From Streptomyces prunicolor NBRC 13075 (GTDB lineage: Bacteria; Actinomycetota; Actinomycetes; Streptomycetales; Streptomycetaceae), in assembly GCF_000367365.1 (NCBI RefSeq), contig NZ_BARF01000042.1, forward strand, positions 62,001-126,000: a stretch of 64,000 nt of DNA, in the 5' to 3' direction. Position numbers and translations under genes: made by a program. This document shows, piece by piece, positions 49,190 through 57,196 of this stretch. A model generated the notes under the pieces. That model had not been told where the DNA came from, searched no databases, and saw only the letters and a list, made by a program, of their open reading frames with translations. Each line of letters opens with the position of its first letter. The stretch's first letter is position 1.

Positions 49190-49921
49190 ATGACCATTCG
49201 GGCCGTTGTCTGGGACGTCGACGACACCTTGTTCGACTACACGGGTGCGGACCGCGCGGCCATGCGCGAGCACCTGGTGACCGAGGGGCTGGTCGACGGG
49301 CCCACGAGCGTGGCGGAGGCCCTGGAGCGCTGGCGGGTGGCCACCGAGTTCCACTGGGCGCGCTTCTCGGCCGGCGAGGTCTCGTTCGAGGGACAGCGGC
49401 TGGACCGCGTCCGGCTGTTCCTGGACCGGGAGTTGACCGACGCCGAGGCCGAGGACTGGTTCCAGCGCTACAAGGCCCACTACGAGACCGCCTGGGCCCT
49501 CTTTCCGGACGTCCTGCCCGTCCTGGACGCCCTCGCGGCCACCCACCGGCACGCCGTCCTCTCCAACTCCAGCCTCACCGTCCAGGACCGCAAACTGCGT
49601 GCCCTCGGTGTGTACGACCGCTTCGAGGCCGTCCTGTGCGCGGCCGAACTGGGCGTCTCCAAACCCGAGGCCGGCGCCTTCCTCGCGGCCTGCGAGGCGC
49701 TCGAACTGCCGCCGCACGAGGTGGCGTATGTCGGAGATCACCCCGAGATCGACTGGCGCGGCGCCGCGGACGCCGGACTGCTGTCCGTGTGGATCGACCG
49801 TCACGGCGGGCACACCCCTGGTGAGGCCCTCGCGGGGCGGCACCGGATCGCCTCGCTCGCCGAACTTCCCGCGCTCCTCGGCGCTGATACCCGTTTTGGA
49901 GCCCCGTCCACCTTCAGGTAA
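49190..49921 (+). CDS. HAD-superfamily hydrolase
   Basis: 243 residues. Motif I is VVWDVDDTLFDYT with the nucleophile Asp, motif II HAVLSNSSLTVQ, motif III Lys in GVSKPEAGAF, and motif IV VAYVGDHPEIDWRGA. The cap is of the helical C1 type, as in haloacid dehalogenase and phosphoglycolate phosphatase. Likely a small-molecule phosphatase. TACCGT at 49178-49183 lies six bases before the ATG, without a ribosome site, so the mRNA is leaderless. Confidence 0.9.
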   Translation: MTIRAVVWDVDDTLFDYTGADRAAMREHLVTEGLVDGPTSVAEALERWRVATEFHWARFSAGEVSFEGQRLDRVRLFLDRELTDAEAEDWFQRYKAHYETAWALFPDVLPVLDALAATHRHAVLSNSSLTVQDRKLRALGVYDRFEAVLCAAELGVSKPEAGAFLAACEALELPPHEVAYVGDHPEIDWRGAADAGLLSVWIDRHGGHTPGEALAGRHRIASLAELPALLGADTRFGAPSTFR

Positions 49922-49924
49922 TGT
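49896..49924 (+). promoter_or_regulatory. promoter of the tRNA array
   Basis: TTGGAG (49896-49901), a 17-base spacer and TAATGT (49919-49924) overlap the last codons of the HAD gene. Transcription would start near 49931, about 80 bases before the first tRNA. Confidence 0.5.
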
Positions 49925-50012
49925 TCTTCCTGCGCCGCCGGAGAACAGACCGAAAGGTCAGCCACCTGGAGGCGCACGCTAGAACAAGATCCCGACAGGG
50001 ATTGAGTCTTAG

Positions 50013-50084
50013 TGGCCTATGGTGTAATTGGCAGCACGACGGTTTCTGGTTCCGTTAGTCTAGGTTCGAGTCCTGGTAGGCCAG
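50013..50084 (+). tRNA. tRNA-Gln (CTG)
   Basis: 72 bases. The acceptor TGGCCTA pairs with TAGGCCA, the T arm has GGTTCGAGTCC, and the anticodon loop TTCTGGT gives CTG. There is a T-T mismatch at the base of the anticodon stem next to the loop. The CCA end is not encoded. Confidence 0.95.
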
Positions 50085-50126
50085 CTCGCAGAGCTCATCT
50101 GCAACCGCAGAGGTCAACTCTGCAAA

Positions 50127-50199
50127 GCCCCCGTTGTGTAGCGGCCTAGCACGCTGCCCTCTCACGGCAGTAGCGCCGGTTCGAATCCGGTCGGGGGTA
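50127..50199 (+). tRNA. tRNA-Glu (CTC)
   Basis: 73 bases. The acceptor GCCCCCG pairs with CGGGGGT, CTGCC and GGCAG form the anticodon stem, and the loop CTCTCAC gives CTC. The T arm is CCGGTTCGAATCCGG. Identical to the two other tRNA-Glu copies in the array. Confidence 0.96.
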
Positions 50200-50260
50200 C
50201 AGATCCTTCCCAGGAAGGTGGTCGGGTCGCACCCGCCGCCTCTCATGCAGGATCGCTAGG

Positions 50261-50333
50261 GCCCCCGTTGTGTAGCGGCCTAGCACGCTGCCCTCTCACG
50301 GCAGTAGCGCCGGTTCGAATCCGGTCGGGGGTA
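50261..50333 (+). tRNA. tRNA-Glu (CTC), second copy
   Basis: 73 bases, identical to the copies at 50127 and 50454. Confidence 0.96.
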
Positions 50334-50353
50334 CGCTTTACCTTGCATCGCCT

Positions 50354-50425
50354 TGGTCTATGGTGTAATTGGCAACACTACGGTTTCTGGTACCGTCATT
50401 CTAGGTTCGAGTCCTGGTAGACCAG
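50354..50425 (+). tRNA. tRNA-Gln (CTG), second copy
   Basis: 72 bases. The acceptor TGGTCTA pairs with TAGACCA, the anticodon stem ACGGT/ACCGT is fully paired, and the loop TTCTGGT gives CTG. It differs from the first copy in compensating acceptor and anticodon-stem positions. Confidence 0.95.
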
Positions 50426-50453
50426 CTCTGATCTGCGGAAACGCACGATCTAG

Positions 50454-50526
50454 GCCCCCGTTGTGTAGCGGCCTAGCACGCTGCCCTCTCACGGCAGTAG
50501 CGCCGGTTCGAATCCGGTCGGGGGTA
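50454..50526 (+). tRNA. tRNA-Glu (CTC), third copy
   Basis: 73 bases, identical to the copies at 50127 and 50261. Confidence 0.96.
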
Positions 50527-50536
50527 CATACAGCAG

Positions 50537-50564
50537 AGCCCCTCCACTTCGGTGGAGGGGCTTT
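50537..50564 (+). terminator. terminator of the tRNA array
   Basis: AGCCCCTCCAC and GTGGAGGGGCT form a perfect 11-base-pair stem with a TTCG tetraloop, followed by TT. Confidence 0.85.
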
Positions 50565-50576
50565 CGCGTGCCCGGC

Positions 50577-51221
50577 TCACTCGAAGCCGTACCGTCGCGC
50601 CGACTCCTCCTCCTGTGCCAGCCGGTGCAACGCCTGGAGCACCGGCTCGACGAAGATCGCGCCCGCGACCGCCGTCTCCACCTTCTCCGCCTCCGAGGGA
50701 TGGGTCTCCACGAAGTCCAGGTCGAGGACGGCCGCCTGGTGCATCAACTTGGCGTAGTTCACGACGAGTTCGGGCGGCCAGTCGTACCCGAGCCGACGAA
50801 GTGCGGCCACCGCCACCACCAGTGAGCGGTAGGACGGCGAAATGGTCACCAGGGCCTGGGAGTTGGACCAGCCCAGCGTCTCCAGGAGCTTGTCCACCTC
50901 GCGGTGCGCGGACTGGACGTACTCGTCCTCCTCGTCCGGTTCGGGCACCTGCGGCAACGCCCAGAGGGCCGCGCCCAGCCGGATCGTACGGCCGAGGGAG
51001 TCGTCGTCGACATGGCCGAGCACCTCGCGGACCGTCGCCACCGGCAGCCGGCCGACCTGGATCATCGCGCGCACCAGCCGCAGTCGACGCAGGTGCTCCT
51101 CGTCGTACTCGGCGGTGGTGGTGTTGATCTGGCGGCCGGGGGCGAGCAGTCCTTCGCGCAGGTAGTACTTGATCGTCGCGACGGACACACCGCTGCGCTC
51201 GCTCAGCTCGGCCAGCCGCAT
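50577..51221 (-). CDS. MerR-family transcriptional regulator
   Basis: 214 residues; GGAAGG lies upstream of ATG 51221. The N-terminal MerR winged helix reads MRLAELSERSGVSVATIKYYLREGLL, then DEEHLRRLRLVRAMIQVGRLPVATVREVL. The effector half (about 85-214) has no metal-binding cysteines, so it probably senses an organic molecule. It is divergent from the DUF4188 gene with an extended inverted repeat between them. It likely controls itself and that gene. Confidence 0.92.
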   Translation of the reverse strand: MRLAELSERSGVSVATIKYYLREGLLAPGRQINTTTAEYDEEHLRRLRLVRAMIQVGRLPVATVREVLGHVDDDSLGRTIRLGAALWALPQVPEPDEEDEYVQSAHREVDKLLETLGWSNSQALVTISPSYRSLVVAVAALRRLGYDWPPELVVNYAKLMHQAAVLDLDFVETHPSEAEKVETAVAGAIFVEPVLQALHRLAQEEESARRYGFE

Positions 51222-51238
51222 GTCTTGCGCCCTTCCTC

Positions 51239-51286
51239 GGGTACCGGCACTATCCAAACACGGGTCATCGGATAGTGCTGGTACCC
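51239..51286. promoter_or_regulatory. 17-base inverted repeat between MerR and DUF4188 genes
   Basis: GGGTACCGGCACTATCC (51239-51255) and GGATAGTGCTGGTACCC (51270-51286) are inverted repeats with 16 of 17 matches and a 14-base spacer. It lies between the divergent starts at 51221 and 51301. It is the likely MerR operator, spanning the promoter of the DUF4188 gene. Confidence 0.65.
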
Positions 51287-51300
51287 AACAAGGGGGCGTC

Positions 51301-51813
51301 ATGTTCGCGAAGGCTGTCAACGGCCGTACCACCGCTGCCGCCGAGGGGGAGGTGGTGGTGCTGCTGATCGGGATGCGCATCAACCGCTTCTGGGCCGTGC
51401 ATCACTGGGTGCCGGTGTTCCTCGCGATGCCGCGCATGCTGCGGGAGTTGGGGAAGGACAGGAGCCGCGGACTGCTCGGGCACGTGCTGCTGACGGCGTC
51501 GCCGCGGACGTACTACGTCGTCCAGTACTGGGAGTCCAAGGAGCAGCTCTACGCGTACGCGAGTTCGCCCGACATGTTCCATCACAGGGCGTGGGCGATC
51601 ATCAACCGCAAGGAGAAGGCGGGGAAGGTGCGCGGCCATGTCGGGCTGTGGCACGAGAGCTATGTGGTGCCCGAGGGGTCCTATGAGGCGATCTACGCCG
51701 ACATGCCGGCCTTCGGACTCGCGGCGGCGCACGGACAGGTGCCGGTGGAGCGGCGGGGGAGGCGGGCCAAGGGCCGGTTCGCGTACCGGTCGGGGAGTGC
51801 GAAGGCCGAGTAG
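51301..51813 (+). CDS. DUF4188 (monooxygenase-like) protein
   Basis: 170 residues; AGGGGG lies five bases before ATG 51301. The DUF4188 core is VVVLLIGMRINRFWAVHHWVPVF, then SPRTYYVVQYWESKEQLYAYAS and VGLWHESYVVPEGSYEAIYADMP. The dimeric alpha/beta barrel-like fold suggests a small haem or oxygenase-type enzyme. Together with the MerR gene it forms a stress or detoxification module, though the effector is unknown. Confidence 0.85.
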   Translation: MFAKAVNGRTTAAAEGEVVVLLIGMRINRFWAVHHWVPVFLAMPRMLRELGKDRSRGLLGHVLLTASPRTYYVVQYWESKEQLYAYASSPDMFHHRAWAIINRKEKAGKVRGHVGLWHESYVVPEGSYEAIYADMPAFGLAAAHGQVPVERRGRRAKGRFAYRSGSAKAE

Positions 51814-51826
51814 GTCCGGACATGGC

Positions 51827-51860
51827 GGAGGGCCTGCCGCGGCGTTGAGGCAGGCCCTCC
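51827..51860. terminator. bidirectional terminator
   Basis: GGAGGGCCTGCC and GGCAGGCCCTCC form a perfect 12-base-pair stem with a ten-base loop between the convergent DUF4188 and ndgR genes. Confidence 0.75.
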
Positions 51861-51876
51861 TGTGGTGTTCCGGGGA

Positions 51877-52593
51877 TCAGCCGGTGCGGCGCAGGGCCTC
51901 GGAGAGGCGGGCGGCGGCGTCGATGACCGCCTGGGCGTGCATACGGCCCGGGTGGCGCGTCAGGCGCTCGATGGGGCCGGAGACGGACACGGCGGCCACC
52001 ACGCGGTTCGAGGGGCCGCGCACGGGCGCGGAGACGGACGCGACGCCCGGCTCCCGCTCGCCGATCGACTGGGCCCAGCCCCGGCGCCGTACGCCCGAGA
52101 GGGCGGTGGCCGTGAAGCGGGCGCCCTGGAGGCCGCGGTGCAGGCGCTCCGGCTCCTCCCAGGCCATCAGGATCTGCGCGGACGAACCGGCTTTCATCGT
52201 GAGCGTCGAGCCGACCGGGACCGTGTCCCGCAGTCCGGACAGGCGCTCCGCGGCGGCGACGCAGATGCGCATGTCGCCCTGGCGGCGGTAGAGCTGCGCG
52301 CTCTCGCCCGTGATGTCCCGCAGATGCGTGAGCACCGGGCCCGCCGTGGCGAGCAGGCGGTCCTCGCCGGCGGCCGCGGCCAGCTCGGCGAGACGGGGGC
52401 CGAGAATGAACCGGCCCTGCATGTCGCGCGCCACCATGCGGTGGTGTTCCAAAGCCACGGCCAGCCGGTGTGCCGTGGGTCGTGCCAGCCCGGTCGCCGC
52501 GACCAGACCCGCGAGGGTGGCCGGACCGGACTCCAGGGCGCCCAGGACAAGGGCTGCCTTGTCCAGGACGCCGACGCCGCTACTGTTGTCCAT
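51877..52593 (-). CDS. ndgR: IclR-family regulator of leucine/amino acid metabolism
   Basis: 238 residues from ATG 52593. The N-terminal IclR winged helix is VLDKAALVLGALESGPATLAGLVAATGLARPTAHRL. The effector domain contains GDMRICVAAAERLSG and SAPVRGPSNRVVAAVSVSGP. It is divergent from leuCD and matches S. coelicolor NdgR in length and position. That protein binds the leuCD promoter and affects antibiotic production and amino acid-dependent growth. Palindromic GTGARACGC-type sites lie upstream of its start. Confidence 0.93.
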   Translation of the reverse strand: MDNSSGVGVLDKAALVLGALESGPATLAGLVAATGLARPTAHRLAVALEHHRMVARDMQGRFILGPRLAELAAAAGEDRLLATAGPVLTHLRDITGESAQLYRRQGDMRICVAAAERLSGLRDTVPVGSTLTMKAGSSAQILMAWEEPERLHRGLQGARFTATALSGVRRRGWAQSIGEREPGVASVSAPVRGPSNRVVAAVSVSGPIERLTRHPGRMHAQAVIDAAARLSEALRRTG

Positions 52594-52604
52594 GAAACGA
52601 TACT

Positions 52605-52650
52605 CGCGTCTCACTCTGTGAAACGCAAGTTCCTTTTTTCGTGAGACGCG
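52605..52650. promoter_or_regulatory. NdgR-type operator sites
   Basis: GCGTCTCAC and GTGAAACGC (52606-52626, three-base spacer) form a palindrome with one mismatch; a third half-site GTGAGACGCG follows at 52641-52650. They lie 13 to 57 bases upstream of ndgR and 135 to 180 bases upstream of leuC, suiting control of both. Confidence 0.6.
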
Positions 52651-52784
52651 CAACTCTTGTAGGCACAGCGGCCCGCGTACGAAACGGGCCAGGCGGCGGC
52701 TGCCCGTGAACCAGGGGTGCGAGCGCCGTCTCCTCAAAAATCTCTAGTTGGGCCGGCGCTGTTTCGTCGGCCGGAGGGAAAGCG

Positions 52785-54209
52785 ATGGGTAGGACACTCG
52801 CGGAGAAGGTCTGGGACGACCATGTCGTCCGGCGCGCGGAGGGCGAGCCCGACCTCCTCTTCATCGATCTGCACCTGCTGCACGAGGTGACCAGCCCGCA
52901 GGCCTTCGACGGTCTCCGTCAGGCGGGCCGTCCGGTGCGGCGCCTCGACCTCACCATCGCCACCGAGGATCACAACACCCCGACCCTCGACATCGACAAG
53001 CCCATCGCGGACCCGGTCTCCCGGGCCCAGCTGGAGACGCTGCGCAAGAACTGCGCCGACTTCGGCGTGCGCCTGCACTCCCTGGGCGACGTCGAGCAGG
53101 GTGTCGTGCACGTCGTAGGACCGCAGCTGGGTCTGACCCAGCCCGGTACCACCGTCGTGTGCGGTGACTCCCACACCTCCACCCACGGCGCCTTCGGCGC
53201 GCTGGCGTTCGGCATCGGCACCTCCCAGGTGGAGCATGTGCTGGCGACACAGACGCTGCCGCTGGCCCGCCCGAAGACCATGGCCATCACGGTCGACGGC
53301 GAACTGCCCGACGGCGTCACCGCCAAGGACCTGATCCTCGCCATCATCGCGAAGATCGGCACCGGCGGCGGCCAGGGCTACATCCTGGAATATCGCGGCT
53401 CCGCCATCGAGAAACTCTCGATGGAAGCCCGCATGACCATCTGCAACATGTCGATCGAGGCCGGCGCCCGCGCGGGCATGATCGCCCCCGACGAGACCAC
53501 CTTCGCGTACATCAAGGGCCGCGCCCACGCCCCCGAGGGCGAGGACTGGGACGCCGCCGTCGCGTACTGGAAGACCCTGAAGACCGATGCGGACGCGGAG
53601 TTCGACGCCGAGGTCGTCATCGACGGTCCCTCCCTTGCGCCGTTCGTCACCTGGGGCACCAACCCCGGTCAGGGCGCGCCGCTTTCGGCAACCGTCCCCG
53701 ACCCGGCTTCGTACGAAGACGCTTCGGAGCGCTTCGCCGCCGAAAAGGCCCTGGAATACATGGGGTTGGAGGCCGGCCAGCCGCTGCGCGACATCAAGGT
53801 GGACACCGTCTTCGTAGGTTCGTGCACCAACGGCCGTATCGAGGACCTGCGTGCCGCCGCCGCGATCGTCGAGGGACGCAAAGTCGCCGACGGCGTACGG
53901 ATGCTGGTCGTCCCGGGCTCCGCGCGAGTCGGTCTCCAGGCCGTCTCCGAGGGCCTGGACCTCGTGTTCAAGGAGGCCGGCGCCGAGTGGCGGCACGCGG
54001 GCTGCTCGATGTGTCTGGGCATGAACCCGGACCAGTTGGCACCCGGTGAGCGCTCCGCGTCCACCTCCAACCGCAACTTCGAGGGCAGGCAGGGCAAGGG
54101 CGGCCGTACGCACCTGGTCTCGCCGCAGGTCGCCGCCGCGACCGCCGTGCTGGGCCACCTGGCCTCGCCCGCCGATCTGTCCGACGCCCCTGTGCCCGCT
54201 GGAGTCTGA
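52785..54209 (+). CDS. leuC: 3-isopropylmalate dehydratase large subunit
   Basis: 474 residues. GGAGGG lies eight bases before ATG 52785. The aconitase-type [4Fe-4S] ligands are Cys in FVGSCTNGR and the pair in HAGCSMCLGMN. VCGDSHTSTHGAFG and GFGIGTSQVEHVLATQ complete the signature. With LeuD it isomerises 2-isopropylmalate in leucine synthesis; it may also serve citramalate from cimA. leuD starts five bases after its stop. Confidence 0.97.
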   Translation: MGRTLAEKVWDDHVVRRAEGEPDLLFIDLHLLHEVTSPQAFDGLRQAGRPVRRLDLTIATEDHNTPTLDIDKPIADPVSRAQLETLRKNCADFGVRLHSLGDVEQGVVHVVGPQLGLTQPGTTVVCGDSHTSTHGAFGALAFGIGTSQVEHVLATQTLPLARPKTMAITVDGELPDGVTAKDLILAIIAKIGTGGGQGYILEYRGSAIEKLSMEARMTICNMSIEAGARAGMIAPDETTFAYIKGRAHAPEGEDWDAAVAYWKTLKTDADAEFDAEVVIDGPSLAPFVTWGTNPGQGAPLSATVPDPASYEDASERFAAEKALEYMGLEAGQPLRDIKVDTVFVGSCTNGRIEDLRAAAAIVEGRKVADGVRMLVVPGSARVGLQAVSEGLDLVFKEAGAEWRHAGCSMCLGMNPDQLAPGERSASTSNRNFEGRQGKGGRTHLVSPQVAAATAVLGHLASPADLSDAPVPAGV

Positions 54210-54214
54210 GAGTC

Positions 54215-54808
54215 ATGGAAGCATTCACCACGCACACCGGCCGGGCCGTCCCGCTGCGCCGCAGCAACGTGGACACCGACCAGATCATCCCCGCCCACTG
54301 GCTCAAGAAGGTGACCAGGGACGGCTTCGAGGACGGGCTCTTCGAGGCCTGGCGCAAGGACGAGAACTTCATCCTCAACCGCCCCGAGCGCAAGGGCGCC
54401 ACGGTCCTGGTGGCCGGCCCCGACTTCGGTACCGGCTCCTCCCGCGAGCACGCCGTGTGGGCGCTGCAGAACTACGGCTTCAAGGCCGTCATCTCCTCGC
54501 GGTTCGCCGACATCTTCCGCGGCAACTCGCTGAAGAACGGCCTGCTCACGGTGGTTCTGGAGCAGAAGATCGTGGACGCGCTGCAGGAACTCACCGAGAA
54601 GGACCCGCAGGCCGAGATCACCGTCGACCTGGAGGCCCGCGAGGTGCGCGCCGAAGGCATCACCGCCGCCTTCGAACTCGACGAGAACGCCCGCTGGCGG
54701 CTGCTGAACGGCCTGGACGACATCTCCATCACCCTCCAGAACGAGGGCGACATCTCCGCGTACGAGGCCAAGCGCCCCTCGTACAAGCCCCGGACGGTCC
54801 AGGTCTGA
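54215..54808 (+). CDS. leuD: 3-isopropylmalate dehydratase small subunit
   Basis: 197 residues. The swivel domain has NVDTDQIIPAHWLKKV and GPDFGTGSSREHAVWAL, the LeuD substrate-loop motif. Cotranscribed with leuC and presumably controlled by NdgR. Confidence 0.97.
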   Translation: MEAFTTHTGRAVPLRRSNVDTDQIIPAHWLKKVTRDGFEDGLFEAWRKDENFILNRPERKGATVLVAGPDFGTGSSREHAVWALQNYGFKAVISSRFADIFRGNSLKNGLLTVVLEQKIVDALQELTEKDPQAEITVDLEAREVRAEGITAAFELDENARWRLLNGLDDISITLQNEGDISAYEAKRPSYKPRTVQV

Positions 54809-54866
54809 CCCCAAGGACCCTCACGAGGCCTTCCCCGGGTCGAGATTCGGCCACGCGACACCCCGT

Positions 54867-54899
54867 CTGTACCCCCGATCGCCACGATTGGGGGTACAG
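54867..54899 (+). terminator. terminator after leuCD
   Basis: CTGTACCCCCGATCG (54867-54881) and CGATTGGGGGTACAG (54885-54899) form a 15-base-pair stem with one mismatch and a CCA loop. No T-run follows. Confidence 0.65.
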
Positions 54900-55084
54900 C
54901 CATGTCTGCACCCGAACGGCCCTGCGCGCCTGCAACGCTTTGCTCAACTCCCTGTGTTAGACAGGGTGTTGACGGGGTACGCGCAGCTTTGAGCCAAGGC
55001 TGCCGCCGGGCTCCGTCACGCTGTTTGAGGCACCAGTTGCTACCCCCGCAGGCGACAACTCGCCCCAGATGGCACAATCTGTGC

Positions 55085-55315
55085 ATGGAACACGACGGCC
55101 AACTCAAGCTCTATGCGGCAGTCGCGGACCAACTCAAGGAAGCGCACACAAGGGTGCGCGCACTGCAAGTCCCGGAGGGCGTACGGATGGCGCTGACCCG
55201 GAAGCTGCTGGTCATTACGGCCGCGGCCAAGCACGATCTCGCCGACGCGACAAGGCGGCTGGACCGGTTCACAGAGGACCTCGACGCGGGTCGATTCCCG
55301 GAAGAGGAACGCTGA
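55085..55315 (+). CDS. small helical protein of unknown function
   Basis: 76 residues from ATG 55085. The protein is largely helical: LKLYAAVADQLKEAHTRVRAL, ALTRKLLVITAAAKHDL, then RRLDRFTEDLDAGRFPEEE. CACAAT lies six bases before the ATG and there is no ribosome site, so it may be leaderless. The gene lies between leuD and hupS. No named family recognised. Confidence 0.75.
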   Translation: MEHDGQLKLYAAVADQLKEAHTRVRALQVPEGVRMALTRKLLVITAAAKHDLADATRRLDRFTEDLDAGRFPEEER

Positions 55316-55373
55316 AACAAGTCCAGGACAGCCGAGTTCGTTGCGGCGCACGGGTGATTAGCCCGTTTCGTGT

Positions 55374-55402
55374 TTGATTTGCGGTATATATCTGCCTAAC
55401 GT
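55374..55402 (+). promoter_or_regulatory. promoter of hupS
   Basis: TTGATT (55374-55379), a 17-base spacer and TAACGT (55397-55402) lie 52 bases before the hupS GTG. The spacer is AT-rich (TATATAT). Confidence 0.55.
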
Positions 55403-55453
55403 GCGAAAAAGCCGGAGCAGTTTCGTTCCGGCAATGTCTCCGAAGGGGAAGAC

Positions 55454-56095
55454 GTGAACAAGGCGCAGCTCGTAGAAGCGATTGCGGACAAGGTCGGTGG
55501 CCGTCAGCAGGCCGCCGAGGCGGTCGACGCGGTTCTGGACGCAGTCGTCCGTGCCGTGGTCAATGGGGACCGGGTTTCGGTCACCGGCTTCGGTTCGTTC
55601 GAGAAGGTCGACCGTCCGGCCCGTTACGCCCGCAACCCCCAGACGGGCGAGCGGGTTCGGGTCAAGAAGACCTCCGTGCCGCGCTTCCGCGCGGGCCAGG
55701 GTTTCAAGGACCTGGTGAGCGGCTCGAAGAAGCTCCCGCGCGGCGGCGAGGTCGCCGTCAAGAAGGCGCCCAAGGGCAGCCTGAGCGGCACCGCTTCGGC
55801 GACGGTCAAGAAGGCCGCGGCCAAGAAGACCACCGCCAAGAGGGCGACGGCAGCCGCGAAGAAGACCGTGGCGAAGAAGACGGTCGCCAAGAAGACCACG
55901 GCCACGGCCAAGAAGGCCACGGCGAAGAAGGCGACCGCCAAGAAGACCACGGCGACGGCCAAGAAGACGGCGGCCAAGAAGGCCACCGGCACCGCCAAGA
56001 AGGCCCCGGCCAAGAAGGCGACGGCCACCAAGGCCCCCGCCAAGAAGTCGACGGCGCGCAAGACCACCGCCAAGAAGGCCACCGCCACCCGCTAG
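55454..56095 (+). CDS. hupS: HU-like nucleoid protein with histone H1-like tail
   Basis: 213 residues from GTG 55454 (GAAGGGGAAG upstream). Residues 1-92 are an HU domain: MNKAQLVEAIADKVGGR, then GFGSFEKVDRPARYARNPQTGE and VPRFRAGQGFKDLV. The remaining 120 residues are a basic tail of KKATAKK- and KKTA-type repeats, resembling eukaryotic histone H1. This two-part HU is typical of actinomycetes (Streptomyces HupS, mycobacterial Hlp). It condenses the chromosome; HupS of S. coelicolor is upregulated in sporulation. Confidence 0.96.
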   Translation: MNKAQLVEAIADKVGGRQQAAEAVDAVLDAVVRAVVNGDRVSVTGFGSFEKVDRPARYARNPQTGERVRVKKTSVPRFRAGQGFKDLVSGSKKLPRGGEVAVKKAPKGSLSGTASATVKKAAAKKTTAKRATAAAKKTVAKKTVAKKTTATAKKATAKKATAKKTTATAKKTAAKKATGTAKKAPAKKATATKAPAKKSTARKTTAKKATATR

Positions 56096-56120
56096 TCACG
56101 GGTGCAGGGCACTCACGCAC

Positions 56121-56151
56121 CGGGCCGGACTCCCTCTGGGAGTCCGGCCCG
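56121..56151. terminator. terminator after hupS
   Basis: A perfect 14-base-pair stem (CGGGCCGGACTCCC and GGGAGTCCGGCCCG) with a TCT loop, between convergent hupS and the small gene at 56181. Confidence 0.8.
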
Positions 56152-56180
56152 CGGCGTATTCACGGCCCGTAGGCGGGCGT

Positions 56181-56384
56181 TCAGAAGGTCTGCAGTGTCA
56201 CCAGTGTGACCCTGAGTCCGTCCTTGGGGCCCTCGGTCTCGATCCGCACCCGCTGTCCCGGCCGCAGCAGCCGCAGCCCGCCCGCGTCGAACGCGGGGGC
56301 GTCGAAGGACACCGGGGTGCCGTCGTCGAGCAGCACACTTCCGGTACGGGTTCCGGCGTCGTAGGTGTAAGCGGTCGCCTGCAT
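56181..56384 (-). CDS. small cold-shock-like/OB-fold protein
   Basis: 67 residues from ATG 56384. MQATAYTYDAGTRTGSVLLDDGTPVSFDAPAF resembles the first strands of a cold-shock domain, but the RNP motifs are degenerate (GSVLL in place of KGFGFI). GQRVRIETEG follows. TAGGCT (56391-56396 on the complement) lies six bases before the ATG, with no ribosome site: leaderless. Nucleic-acid binding is possible but unproven. Confidence 0.75.
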   Translation of the reverse strand: MQATAYTYDAGTRTGSVLLDDGTPVSFDAPAFDAGGLRLLRPGQRVRIETEGPKDGLRVTLVTLQTF

Positions 56385-56413
56385 GGCCGCAGCCTACTGC
56401 CGCCCACTGCCGT

Positions 56414-57052
56414 CTACTGCCCCGGAATCAACAGCCCCGCCGCCGCTACCGCCGTGCGCGGTCCGACCCCGAGGGCCAGTGCCGCGCGCAGGTCCTCGCC
56501 GGTGTCCACGTCCTGCCGTACGGAATCCACCGCGCCCAGGGTGAGTTCGCGCGCCCCGGAGATGCGATGGCGGGTGCGGGAATCCGGGCCGAAAGCCGGG
56601 CGCAATTCGCGGCCCTCTCGCGCGGTGAGCAAGGTGGTACCGATTGTGGCCGCGTCCGGGAGAAAAGCGCGGGGGAATTCGGCGGCCGCGTCGAGGACCC
56701 GGGCCAATTCCGCGGGGCGCAGCGCCGGCAGATCGGCGTTCAGGGCCGCGACCGCGCTTTCGGGGCGGGAAACCCGCACGACGGCCGCCGCGTGCCGCAG
56801 AGCGGCGTTCAGGCCGCCTCCCGGCTCGTCCGTGACGATACGGGCGCCCAGCGCGGCCAGTTCGCGGCCGGCCAGGGCGTCGTCCGTGACGACCGCCACA
56901 TCGCGGACCGCCGGGCAGGCCAGCGCTGCCGCCACGGTGTCCTGGGCGAAGGCGAGGGCGAGGCCCGGGCGCAGTCCGTCGCCCGCGGTGTCCGCGAGCC
57001 TGCTCTTGGCGCGCGCCAGAGGCTTCAGGGGGATGACCAAGGTCCACTGCAC
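56414..57052 (-). CDS. cofC: 2-phospho-L-lactate (or phosphoenolpyruvate) guanylyltransferase
   Basis: 212 residues from GTG 57052. WTLVIPLKPLARAKSRL is the nucleotide-binding N-terminus of CofC. Then come VVTDD, DEPGGGLNAALRHA, and AALNADLPALRP. DAATIGTTLLTA and DVDTGEDL complete the family pattern. It makes the GPP-linked precursor of coenzyme F420. Starts 144 bases from the divergent acyltransferase. Confidence 0.93.
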   Translation of the reverse strand: MQWTLVIPLKPLARAKSRLADTAGDGLRPGLALAFAQDTVAAALACPAVRDVAVVTDDALAGRELAALGARIVTDEPGGGLNAALRHAAAVVRVSRPESAVAALNADLPALRPAELARVLDAAAEFPRAFLPDAATIGTTLLTAREGRELRPAFGPDSRTRHRISGARELTLGAVDSVRQDVDTGEDLRAALALGVGPRTAVAAAGLLIPGQ

Positions 57053-57196
57053 GGGCGTTCCGCCCCTCTCTTGTCGCGGCCATTGTCACCCGGCGCCCCT
57101 GGCGGTGTCGGTGGCGGGGCGTACGGTGTTCTCGACAGACCGACGGCCTGGGGTGACACTTGTGCGGCCCCCCAGGTCCAAGAGGAAGGTGTTCGC

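Noticed and set aside
50127..50526. Mobile-element direct repeats
   Set aside because: The repeated units are complete tRNA-Glu genes; no integrase or attachment-site pattern follows.
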